A DNA stretch of 64,000 nt from Acidobacteriaceae bacterium (GTDB lineage: Bacteria > Acidobacteriota > Terriglobia > Terriglobales > Acidobacteriaceae), in the NCBI GenBank assembly GCA_025462735.1, contig JAOAPC010000016.1, positions 62,001 through 126,000 of the forward strand, given 5' to 3'. The notes beneath the pieces were generated by a model. The model was not told the origin of the DNA and did not search any database. It worked only from the letters and a program-made list of their open reading frames with translations. The position numbers and the translations under genes are program-made. Positions 50,879 to 60,167 of the stretch are shown here, one piece after another; within the stretch, counting starts at the first letter, position 1; each line of letters starts with the position of its first letter.

Positions 50879-51199
50879 ATGTTTGCACGCAATGTCTCAA
50901 TTCATCTGAAGTCGAATATGCTTTCCGATTACACCCGAACCTTTGAGAAGGACATCCTTCCTTTGCTTCGTCGACAGAATGGCTTCAAGGACGAAATCAC
51001 ATTCGCTGGTCCCGGCGGAGTGGACGTAACTGCAATCAGTTTGTGGGAAAACAAGACCGATGCCGAAGCTTACAACACCAATACCTATCCGGAAGTGTTG
51101 AAGACAATGGCACGATTTATCGAGGGAACCCCCAAGGTTCAGACCTCCGACGTAGTCACCTCGACCTGCCACAAGATTGCCGTTCACGCAGCAGCGTAG
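50879..51199 (+). CDS. Small dimeric alpha/beta-barrel (ABM-like) hypothetical protein
   Basis: AAGGAGG RBS at ~50866; MFARNVSIHLKSNMLSDYTRTFEKDILPLLRRQNGFKDEITF. Confidence 0.75.
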   Translation: MFARNVSIHLKSNMLSDYTRTFEKDILPLLRRQNGFKDEITFAGPGGVDVTAISLWENKTDAEAYNTNTYPEVLKTMARFIEGTPKVQTSDVVTSTCHKIAVHAAA

Positions 51200-51293
51200 A
51201 ACTGTGAGCTTTTCGCGCGGGAAGGCGGTTAACCTCCGCCTTCTCGGCCAAGAGCGCCGCAGTATTGGTCGTTCGACACCCGAGGCACTCTGC

Positions 51294-51620
51294 ATGAAAT
51301 CCCTTTTATTAGCCATTCTCGCTGTGTGCTTTGTCGTGAGCGCCGTCGCTCTCACGCCCCATGTTCGCATTCACGCGCCGCATAAGGCTCAGGCGAGCGC
51401 CGGGCTGACAATCATGATGGGTATAGTTCAGGACGGCGATAAATTGAGGTTTGTAACCGAGCAGAGAGCTTGGAATGTGGACAATCCGGAGACACTTAAA
51501 GGGCATGAAGGACATTACGTCCGAGTGACGGCTCACCTCTATCCGAGTAAGGATTCAATTCACGTCACCGAAGTGAACCTGCCCACCGCCAGTGAGAGCA
51601 GGAAGGATAACAGGAAGTAA
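51294..51620 (+). CDS. Small secreted hypothetical protein
   Basis: MKSLLLAILAVCFVVSAVALT signal peptide; DGDKLRFVTEQRAWNVDNPETLKGHEGHYVRVTAHL resembles a single OB/SH3-like domain. Confidence 0.65.
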   Translation: MKSLLLAILAVCFVVSAVALTPHVRIHAPHKAQASAGLTIMMGIVQDGDKLRFVTEQRAWNVDNPETLKGHEGHYVRVTAHLYPSKDSIHVTEVNLPTASESRKDNRK

Positions 51621-51974
51621 GTACGACGTCGGATACGGAGCGGAGAGTCCCGCATCGACTGCGTACCTGTGTTCTACGTCTTCGCCATTCTTTTAAAAAA
51701 TGTGCGGTATTGACGACCCTTGCCGTTTTTGACGGGCAGCCACGCCTTATTTCCTCCACGTCCCGGTTAACTCGCGAGCTGCCAGGCGCCTTAATCGCGC
51801 CATCCGTACATGTTCCGATTTCGTAACAAAACTAAAACGTCAGGCGCGGGTTTCATTTAGTTATCATTCGAAAATCTTAGGCTGCGGTGCCCAATTACCT
51901 CGGTAAGGTGCAGCCTATCGAGAGAAGGTGCGACAATTGTCTCGTAACGAACACTTCCCCTCGCAACAGATTCC

Positions 51975-52223
51975 ATGCGTTATCAGATCATTTCTCTGAA
52001 AAGTCCGGCAACGAGTCGTCGCATTTTTCTGAAAATTGCGCGGCTCCCACAGGCGCGACTTAAGACGTTCCGAGAGGTGGCCCAAGATCCAAAACTGCAA
52101 CGGGCGATACTGGCGATGATTGGCAAGCAGCTGAAACTTCGGAGCAAGTTTATATCGGAGTTGGCAAAAAATCCCAAAATGCTAAGGACAATTTTGAAGC
52201 TATCTAGCACCAAAGTGAGATAG
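51975..52223 (+). CDS. Small basic hypothetical protein
   Basis: 82 aa, 3' to a helical repeat-like pattern (FREVAQDPKLQRAIL / ISELAKNPKMLRTIL). Confidence 0.45.
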   Translation: MRYQIISLKSPATSRRIFLKIARLPQARLKTFREVAQDPKLQRAILAMIGKQLKLRSKFISELAKNPKMLRTILKLSSTKVR

Positions 52224-52329
52224 AAGGGTGCGCTTCGTCGGCATTCCGACCGTTAAAACTTAGCGCTGCATGACGCAAGGCGTGTGCTAGTTTTCGATAA
52301 TAACGCTCCGAAACACGCTGCTTCTTCTG

Positions 52330-52362
52330 AAGGCCGGGACACGTACGTGTTCCGGCCTTTCT
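52330..52362. terminator. Strong hairpin followed by T-rich tract
   Basis: AAGGCCGGGACACG-TACG-TGTTCCGGCCTTTCTT, near-perfect stem. Confidence 0.7.
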
Positions 52363-52499
52363 TCCAGGTTCCCGTTACAAGCGAGTCCAGCCGGTCCTTC
52401 CACTTCGCATAATGACGCTCAATTTTGAAGAAAACGTGCGATATTGAGAGGAAAATCGGGTTTTGACGTACTATTTCTGTGTCCGCTTGTGAGGGCAGT

Positions 52500-52736
52500 A
52501 TGCTTCATAAGGGCAAAGAGAGTGCGTCCCGTAGATTGGTATGGGTCGAAGGTCAGAGTTTCGCGGGATGGGGCTGCTCTGAATGCGCTTGGCTCTTTAA
52601 CTTTTCCGGCGCGCTCTCCGGCAAATCATTAGATGAAATGAAGCGGAATTTTCAGGTGCAACTCTCCGAAGAGTTTACATCGCACGCTTGCGCTGAGCAC
52701 CCTCGCACCAAAGGCGGAGAAGCTCTTTCCTCATAG
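52500..52736 (+). CDS. Small Cys/His-rich (zinc-finger-like) protein
   Basis: MLHKGKESASRRLVWVEGQSFAGWGCSECAWLFNFSGALSGKSLDEMKRNFQVQLSEEFTSHACAEHPRTKGGEALSS; CxxC...HxCxxH. Confidence 0.7.
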   Translation: MLHKGKESASRRLVWVEGQSFAGWGCSECAWLFNFSGALSGKSLDEMKRNFQVQLSEEFTSHACAEHPRTKGGEALSS

Positions 52737-52780
52737 TTCTTTGCAGCGCAAACAAGGACGACCGCACTTAGATCATTCGG

Positions 52781-53020
52781 GTGTGCGCTAGCGTGCAGAC
52801 GATACTTGATCACGTCCCCTACACTTCGGAATCTATGCCGCGAAGGTCACGAATAATTCCCGACTCAACTCGCGTTCTGGATTATCCGGCGAGCATGTCG
52901 GCTTACGAAATAGAAAGCCTCGCGGCAGAAGCTACACTTGCTGCAGAAGCTACACTTGCTAAAGAGAAAGCGAAACGGCGAAGGAAAAAGCGCAGTCCTG
53001 CCAAGCGCAAATCTGCCTAA
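52781..53020 (+). CDS. Small hypothetical with basic tail and 18-bp tandem repeat
   Basis: ...AAEATLAAEATLAKEKAKRRRKKRSPAKRKSA; start uncertain (internal ATGs likely). Confidence 0.35.
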   Translation: MCASVQTILDHVPYTSESMPRRSRIIPDSTRVLDYPASMSAYEIESLAAEATLAAEATLAKEKAKRRRKKRSPAKRKSA

Positions 53021-53042
53021 AACGGTTTTGGAAGAGCTAACG

Positions 53043-53183
53043 TTAGTGTGGTCGCTTGCGGGACTTGTCTTCGTATTCCAGTAGCCGGTCAAGCTCAATG
53101 ACAAGTGCCATCATTTTGATGGAGTCTTTTTCTTCACGGACTTCCTCGGCGACGCGACGCCAATCTCTAGGTTGTGGGGTCAT
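53043..53183 (-). CDS. Very small hypothetical protein (46 aa)
   Basis: Own translation: MTPQPRDWRRVAEEVREEKDSIKMMALVIELDRLLEYEDKSRKRPH; same pattern as the protein at 54632-54793. Confidence 0.6.
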   Translation of the reverse strand: MTPQPRDWRRVAEEVREEKDSIKMMALVIELDRLLEYEDKSRKRPH

Positions 53184-53204
53184 GGGAAACCGCCCTTCTC
53201 TACT

Positions 53205-53426
53205 TCAGGTTTCCTCTAAGCTACTCTGGTTCGAAATTGGCGTCTGAGCAATACTGCACATGCCGCACGCACAGAAGTACTCTGCGCAAATCGGGTGCTG
53301 ATTTTCAGCGATGGAAATTACTGGTGAACAAAAACGTAAAGAAGGCCAACGACAGAGACCCAGGACCATCGCAATAAATACGAAGGCTGGTAGTCCGTTC
53401 TTCTCGCGATTGGTTGCACGTTCCAT
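53205..53426 (-). CDS. Small hypothetical protein, TM segment plus Cys-rich C-terminus
   Basis: AAGGGG RBS upstream of ATG; NGLPAFVFIAMVLGLC...CAEYFCACGMCSIAQ. Confidence 0.45.
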   Translation of the reverse strand: MERATNREKNGLPAFVFIAMVLGLCRWPSLRFCSPVISIAENQHPICAEYFCACGMCSIAQTPISNQSSLEET

Positions 53427-53702
53427 ATTTATTCCCCTTGAAAGAGGCGGACTTCTCTATCCCTTCTGCTTCCAGCTTTACCGCCAGGAATAAAGAGCTG
53501 CCCGCACGTGCGGCCCCGCCACAATTAATTTGATCGGCTCGGGCCGGGGAACCGCTTGGCCGGGAAAATTACCACGTAGGTACTGTGTGCAATTGTGTAT
53601 GACCTTTTTTGATCAGCGGAGCGAGATTCATGAGCCGTATGATTTAGCCTCTTTTTCTATAGAAACGCATTCCACGTGGATTGATCGTGTCAAGGAAACG
53701 GG

Positions 53703-54377
53703 ATGGCGAAACAGACCCTCGGTTTCAGTTCCACAGTTTTTCGCAAAAAGTTCCGTGACGGGATGAGCGTACGGAACTACCGGGACAACGAGATCATTTT
53801 TTCGCAAGGGGATGCTGCCGATGCTGTGTTCTACGTCCAGAGCGGCACGGTGAAGCTCACGATAGCCGCCACACGACGCAAGAAAGCGATAATCGGCGTC
53901 TTGCTGCGGGGTAGCTTTTTTGGGGAAGGCTGTCTGGGAGGACAAACTCAGCGGGTTTACACAGCGAGATCAATTGGACAGTCCAATATCACTCGTCTGC
54001 AAAGGGAGAACACGATTCGAACACTCAAGCGCGATCCGCAGTTTGCAAGGCTGTTGATGGCATATCTGCTTTCCCGCGTTATTCGAGTAGAGGAAGACTT
54101 GGTAGATCAATTCTTTAATTTCAGCGAAAAGAGATTGGCGCGGGTTCTGTTGCTGTTTGGGCAAATAATCAAAGAATCAAAGCCGGAGCACCCCCTGAAG
54201 GTGAGCCAAGCAACCTTGGCGGAGATGGTCGGTACCACCCGCGCAAGGGTAAGTAAATTTATGGTTGCATTCAAGAAGAAGGGCTTCGTCAACTACAACG
54301 GAGGCTTGCAAATAAACAGCGAACTCATCATCAGTTTCCTGCAAAGTCGGCCCATGTCTGTCGTCACGGAAGCGTAG
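53703..54377 (+). CDS. Crp/Fnr family transcriptional regulator (paralogue of 48744)
   Basis: IIFSQGDAADAVFYVQSGTVKLTIAATRRKKAIIGVLLRGSFFGEGCLGG; LVDQFFNFSEKRLARVLLL; HTH SQATLAEMVGTTRARVSKFM. Confidence 0.92.
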   Translation: MAKQTLGFSSTVFRKKFRDGMSVRNYRDNEIIFSQGDAADAVFYVQSGTVKLTIAATRRKKAIIGVLLRGSFFGEGCLGGQTQRVYTARSIGQSNITRLQRENTIRTLKRDPQFARLLMAYLLSRVIRVEEDLVDQFFNFSEKRLARVLLLFGQIIKESKPEHPLKVSQATLAEMVGTTRARVSKFMVAFKKKGFVNYNGGLQINSELIISFLQSRPMSVVTEA

Positions 54378-54440
54378 GCCGGATGGGCTTTTTCCCGGAA
54401 CTGGTGCAGTTGACCACCTTTTTGTACGTGGAGGTCTTGC

Positions 54441-54591
54441 GTGACAAGAGAACTCGGTCCGAAGCAGGTAGTCGCTGTTCAGTGTCCGACTTGTGGGGCC
54501 GCTCCCGGAGGAGAAGTGTGAACTTACAAGCGGTCAACCTCGCACCTCGCCGCATCGCGACCGCCGATTGATCGCAAAAGACGAAGCCTAG
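54441..54591 (+). pseudogene. Small CPTCG zinc-ribbon-type gene with apparent +1 frameshift
   Basis: GGAGG RBS, GTG start: MTRELGPKQVVAVQCPTCGAAPGGEV* in frame; removing one G in GGAGGAGAAGTGTGA gives ...CPTCGAAPGEKCELTSGQPRTSPHRDRRLIAKDEA*. Length 151 nt. Confidence 0.7.
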
Positions 54592-54631
54592 CCACATCTG
54601 GTCAGCGTCCTGCGGTCCGCTCCAGCCATTC

Positions 54632-54793
54632 TCAAGAGAATCCAGAAAACGAAAAACATAGGTCGCGTGTCCCATCAGATTGCTCTCGCCTTAAGCGGTC
54701 TTCCTTCTCATCCAGCATTCGGGTGATCTCAGCGATGAGGTGCAATAACCGTTCTGGGTCTTGCTCGACTGCGGCCCGCTGGCACAGCGTCAT
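54632..54793 (-). CDS. Very small hypothetical protein
   Basis: MTLCQRAAVEQDPERLLHLIAEITRMLDEKEDRLRREQSDGTRDLCFSFSGFS; same WxxLxxxxxxExDxxxLxxLxxEIxxxLDE pattern as 53043-53183. Confidence 0.6.
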   Translation of the reverse strand: MTLCQRAAVEQDPERLLHLIAEITRMLDEKEDRLRREQSDGTRDLCFSFSGFS

Positions 54794-54824
54794 CCAGTGT
54801 TCTTTTTTTTTCGTGTTGCACGGC

Positions 54825-54977
54825 TTAGCTTGATTTCCTTGGAATTGGTTTACGCAACCGAATAGCCTCCTGCACTTCTCGCAGCTCTTTACAAGGCTGG
54901 CAATTAGGGTCGGAGCAATAAGGCGAACCGTGGGGTGGCGTTGGTTGGTTTGGTGGGGAACTGGAAGAGTTTGCCAT
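54825..54977 (-). CDS. Very small Cys-rich protein (50 aa)
   Basis: Own translation, AGGAGG RBS: MANSSSSPPNQPTPPHGSPYCSDPNCQPCKELREVQEAIRLRKPIPRKSS; CxxxxCxxC. Confidence 0.65.
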   Translation of the reverse strand: MANSSSSPPNQPTPPHGSPYCSDPNCQPCKELREVQEAIRLRKPIPRKSS

Positions 54978-55219
54978 AGGGCCTCCTGCTGAGACTCAAT
55001 CAGTCGCACAAGAGACCGACGCCCGACTGGGCGCGGCGGAGGGATGTGTAATAGACAAAACAACCCTATCACGTTGACGAATACGTGACCGCCTGTGGTC
55101 GAACCCTCCTGCACCGGCCAGGATTGCCGAAGCCGTGAAGGTGACCTTTTGAACAGCTTCACTGTGCTTATCCTCACAACTGGTCGGAGCATCTAAAAGC
55201 CACAGACGCTCAACCAGCC

Positions 55220-55984
55220 GTGACTCACAAAGGCAACATTACTGGGACAAGTACGCCGAGACTCATATTGCCAGTTCTCGTTTTCCTGGCAACCGTCCCT
55301 TCCTGGTCACAACCGCCTTCGTCTTCGCCATCGTCCACAGCTGAAGTCAACCCTCCCGATCTGAACCTAATAGTGCAATGCTTGGAGGAGGTCCAGCACC
55401 GGGACCCCGCTGAGTCTCGTTCCTATGAGGTGACGCGAGAGTACAAGGTGTTCCGCGGCTACGATAAGCAGCCAACCTCTGAGGTGATGGCGCAGATCAA
55501 TTTCGTTCCTCCTGACGTGAAGACATACAAGATTACGCAGGTGCGAGGAAACTCGAGGGGAGAAAAAATAGTTCGCGAGCTTCTCGAGCGGGAAACCGAG
55601 TCGGCGAAAAAGGGACCAGGGAGCGAAATCAGCAGGTTGAACTATGATTTCGTTTTTCTCAGGCAAGAGAACTTCGAGGTTCCTGAATACGTGTTACGGA
55701 TCGTCCCCAAGCGGAAGGATAAATATCTTTTACGCGGGCAGATCTGGGTAGATGCAAGCACATTCCACATCCGCCGAATCGAAGGGGTCCCAGCAAGAAG
55801 CCCTTCTTTTTGGATCAAGGATATTCATATCACTCTGCAATATGCGGAACTGGGCGGGATGTGGGTACCGGTTTCATTCGACGCTATCGCTACGGTACGC
55901 CTCTTAGGGCAGTTCACACTTGCCGGCCTCAACATCCGAAGCTCCGAGCCAGCATCCACTGCGACCAATCGCCATGCGCAATGA
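55220..55984 (+). CDS. Secreted protein, outer-membrane lipoprotein-sorting-like
   Basis: Signal peptide; KDKYLLRGQIWVDASTFHIRRIEGVPARSPSFWIKDIHITLQYAELGGMWVPVSFDAIATVRLLG. Confidence 0.75.
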   Translation: MTHKGNITGTSTPRLILPVLVFLATVPSWSQPPSSSPSSTAEVNPPDLNLIVQCLEEVQHRDPAESRSYEVTREYKVFRGYDKQPTSEVMAQINFVPPDVKTYKITQVRGNSRGEKIVRELLERETESAKKGPGSEISRLNYDFVFLRQENFEVPEYVLRIVPKRKDKYLLRGQIWVDASTFHIRRIEGVPARSPSFWIKDIHITLQYAELGGMWVPVSFDAIATVRLLGQFTLAGLNIRSSEPASTATNRHAQ

Positions 55985-56382
55985 AGACTGGCCAGTTTTT
56001 TTTGATTCGTGACTGTGTTTTGAAAAAAATCTGCAATTTCATATTGCAAAAAAGTTGGAATCATGGCATGTTCAATCATCTTCTTACGAAAGGACGCCCA
56101 AATTGGCGGATTTTAAAAATACAACGCTAAGCGGGCAACATCGGCCAATAACCAGCCGAGGTTGCTATAGGGCGTCGCTCCGGTTGCGCTAACCAGCTTT
56201 AACGGCTGACCTTCGGCGCTCTTTCCGCAAAACCAAAAACTAAAGTAGCAGGCGTGAGCCGTGGCGCTCGTTCGATCAGCGATCCATTGACCGCTCCTGC
56301 TTCAACGATAACCGTGTAGCGACTGGCATCCCCGCTCGTTCGCGGCCCTCAATTCCGGCGAGCGCCGGTTAGAAAATGAAAT

Positions 56383-57645
56383 ATGTTGGAACTTCTAAAA
56401 CGTATGCTGACCGGCGAGAACGCATTCGCGTCGGGCGGATTGTTGCTGATGATCATCGGCGGTGTAAGTGTCTGGTTGCGAGCGGTTCCGGAGAGAATCT
56501 GGTACTGGATCGTAAGGCAAGCGACCATGATGATCACCGTCAATGATGACGACGCCGCATTTGTGTGGGTGAAGGAATGGTTTCTGGAGCAAGAGTTTCT
56601 CAAGAGAATACGCCACGTGGATCTCGACACGACCATGCGTAACGAGCGCATTGCAATGATTCCGGCGCCGGGAATGCACTGGTTCTGGTACGAAGGCAGA
56701 CCGTTTCAGGTGTGGTTCTCGCGTACCGAAGAGTCGCATGAGCGAGTCACCAGGCGTATGGAATCGCTCACCTTTCGCACGCTGGGGAGGAAACGAGCCT
56801 TCCTGCAAAGGTTTGTGAATGACGTGGTGAGCTGCCACACGCGGCGAATGGGCGTGCAGTCGTACCTGTATTTCTACAACGATGGCTGGGATTACGTGGA
56901 AGGCTATGCACCGCGGCTGCTCGACTCGGTGGTGCTGCAACCTGGCGAGAAGGAGCATTTGGTCGAAGACGTGAAAAGCTTTCGCGCGTCGAAGCAACGG
57001 TATGCGCGACTGGGGATTCCGTATCATCGCGGCTACTTGCTGTATGGGCCTCCGGGAACGGGGAAGACTTCGCTGGTTTCGGCGCTGGCCGCGCACTTCG
57101 GGCTTTCGATCTACGTGATGAATCTTGCCGATTTCACCGATCGCAGTCTGATGAATGCCGTCAACCTGGTGCCTGCGAATTCGGTGTTGCTGTTCGAGGA
57201 TATTGACTGCGCGAAGAGCGGTAAAGCACGTGAGCCTACGAATTCGAGCGCGAGCCATGGAACGCAAACGCAAACCGAGAAGGGAACCGCTGCCGCGAAT
57301 GGCGTCACACTTTCGGGTTTGTTGAATGTGCTGGACGGATTCTATGCTCCGGCCAACGTGTTGTTCGTAATGACCACGAACCACATCGAGGTCCTGGACG
57401 AGGCGCTGTTGCGGCCCGGACGAATCGATTACCGGCTGTATTTGGGCAAGGCCACAGATCGCCAGAAGATTGAACTGTACCAGCGGTTCTTCCCCGAGGC
57501 TTCGGAGTCCGAGGCGCGGGAGTTGGTGGAGAGTTCGCGGTCGGCGGAAACTATGGCCGAGTTTCAGGGATTGCTGCTGGGGTTGGAGCAAGGGCGAGAA
57601 CGGCAGGAGTTAGTCGAAGCAGCGGTTCCGGAGTTGCAAAGATGA
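56383..57645 (+). CDS. BCS1-like AAA+ ATPase, membrane-anchored
   Basis: N-terminal TM; Walker A GPPGTGKTS, Walker B SVLLFEDIDC, LSGLLNVLDGFYAPANVLFVMTTNHIEVLDEALLRPGRIDYRLYLG is BCS1-like. Confidence 0.9.
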   Translation: MLELLKRMLTGENAFASGGLLLMIIGGVSVWLRAVPERIWYWIVRQATMMITVNDDDAAFVWVKEWFLEQEFLKRIRHVDLDTTMRNERIAMIPAPGMHWFWYEGRPFQVWFSRTEESHERVTRRMESLTFRTLGRKRAFLQRFVNDVVSCHTRRMGVQSYLYFYNDGWDYVEGYAPRLLDSVVLQPGEKEHLVEDVKSFRASKQRYARLGIPYHRGYLLYGPPGTGKTSLVSALAAHFGLSIYVMNLADFTDRSLMNAVNLVPANSVLLFEDIDCAKSGKAREPTNSSASHGTQTQTEKGTAAANGVTLSGLLNVLDGFYAPANVLFVMTTNHIEVLDEALLRPGRIDYRLYLGKATDRQKIELYQRFFPEASESEARELVESSRSAETMAEFQGLLLGLEQGRERQELVEAAVPELQR

Positions 57646-57658
57646 GAAAGGAGGTCCC

Positions 57659-57943
57659 GTGCCTGCTTTGGTTTTTGTTTTGCTATTCAGAATGGTTTTT
57701 GAAGCTGTTCGCGTGTTTCGCAATGCAGCACACGAAGCCAAGCCGGCACCGCTCTGCGCGGATTGCTTCTTCGCGCACGTGCAGTACGCGGCGAATGCAC
57801 GGCGTGCGATCTCCTGCACGTATGGCGGGGCAGTGCGTCCGATGAAGCTGGATGTGCTGTACTGCACTGACTATCGTGCTCGAGACATGCCGCTGCGTGC
57901 TGGTGTGATCGGGTTTGTGCACGAGATCGCACCGGTGGAGTAA
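57659..57943 (+). CDS. Small Cys-containing hypothetical protein
   Basis: AAAGGAGG RBS, GTG start just after the AAA gene stop; PLCADCFFAHVQYAANARRAISCTYGG...LYCTDYRARD. Confidence 0.65.
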   Translation: MPALVFVLLFRMVFEAVRVFRNAAHEAKPAPLCADCFFAHVQYAANARRAISCTYGGAVRPMKLDVLYCTDYRARDMPLRAGVIGFVHEIAPVE

Positions 57944-58101
57944 AGGGTGGAGCAGCGCTTCCAGCGCTGCGTCTAGGATTGCCCAAAGTGGACGGCTTTA
58001 GCCTCTGAGGTCATCACGGGGGCTAAAGCCAGGTCATAGACGGGCAACACTACTGCAAGCCTGAAGGCCTGCTCCGCCAGAATCAGAAGGAATGAGACGT
58101 T

Positions 58102-59436
<1,335 letters not shown>

Positions 59437-59499
59437 ACGGGGGAGGGCTGAAAGCCCTCTCCTACATCCGCGTGGTCGGTAGTGTTCAACTTCGGCTGA

Positions 59500-59916
59500 T
59501 CACGCGTAAGCCAGCACCAGGGCGCCGCTGAAGATCAGCAGCCCGCCGCACCAGTGATGCCACGTTAGTTTTTCATGAAGAAAAATTGCGGCTAAAGCGA
59601 TCGCAATCACCACACTCAGCTTGTCCACGGGGGCGACCCGTGAAGCTTCGCCAAGTTGTAAGGCGCGGAAATAGCACAGCCACGACAAACCGGTAGCAAT
59701 GCCGGACAGGACCAGGAAGGTCCAGGTTCGTGCTCCAATGGTCGCAATCGATACCGTGTTCGTGAAAAGAGCGACAGCCCAGGCGAATATCAGAATCACT
59801 ACAGTTCTGATAGCGGTTGCCAAGTTGGAGTTCACGTGGGCTACTCCAACCTTGGCCAGCACTGCTGTAAGCCCGGCGAAAAACGCCGAGAGCAAAGCCC
59901 AGATAAACCAGCTCAT
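59500..59916 (-). CDS. EamA/DMT-like transporter, single repeat
   Basis: MSWFIWALLSAFFAGLTAVLAKVG...LSGIATGLSWLCYFRALQLGEASRVAPVDKLSVVIAIALAAIFLHEKLT. Confidence 0.88.
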   Translation of the reverse strand: MSWFIWALLSAFFAGLTAVLAKVGVAHVNSNLATAIRTVVILIFAWAVALFTNTVSIATIGARTWTFLVLSGIATGLSWLCYFRALQLGEASRVAPVDKLSVVIAIALAAIFLHEKLTWHHWCGGLLIFSGALVLAYA

Positions 59917-60167
59917 GTGCTCGCTTTGTCCTTCTGCTTCATTGTTCTGCGTCGGATTGTAAAGCTTGACCAACCGCGCTATTATCCGAACATTACGGTC
60001 TGCGCGACCTAAGTCAGGTAATCAGGGGTGAGGTATCCCTGGCACAGTGGAACTCTCCATCCCCGCAGTTTAGTGCCTCTGATTCTACACTTCGGTATTG
60101 CAGCCCTGTCCGTCCCAGCACGCGCTTTAAGCACTTCCCGCCAGGTAAAACTAGCGAGGTAAATCCG

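Noticed and set aside
56395-57591. 398-aa minus-strand ORF
   Set aside because: Antisense to the BCS1-like AAA gene; His/Arg/Gln-rich translation with no recognisable domain.
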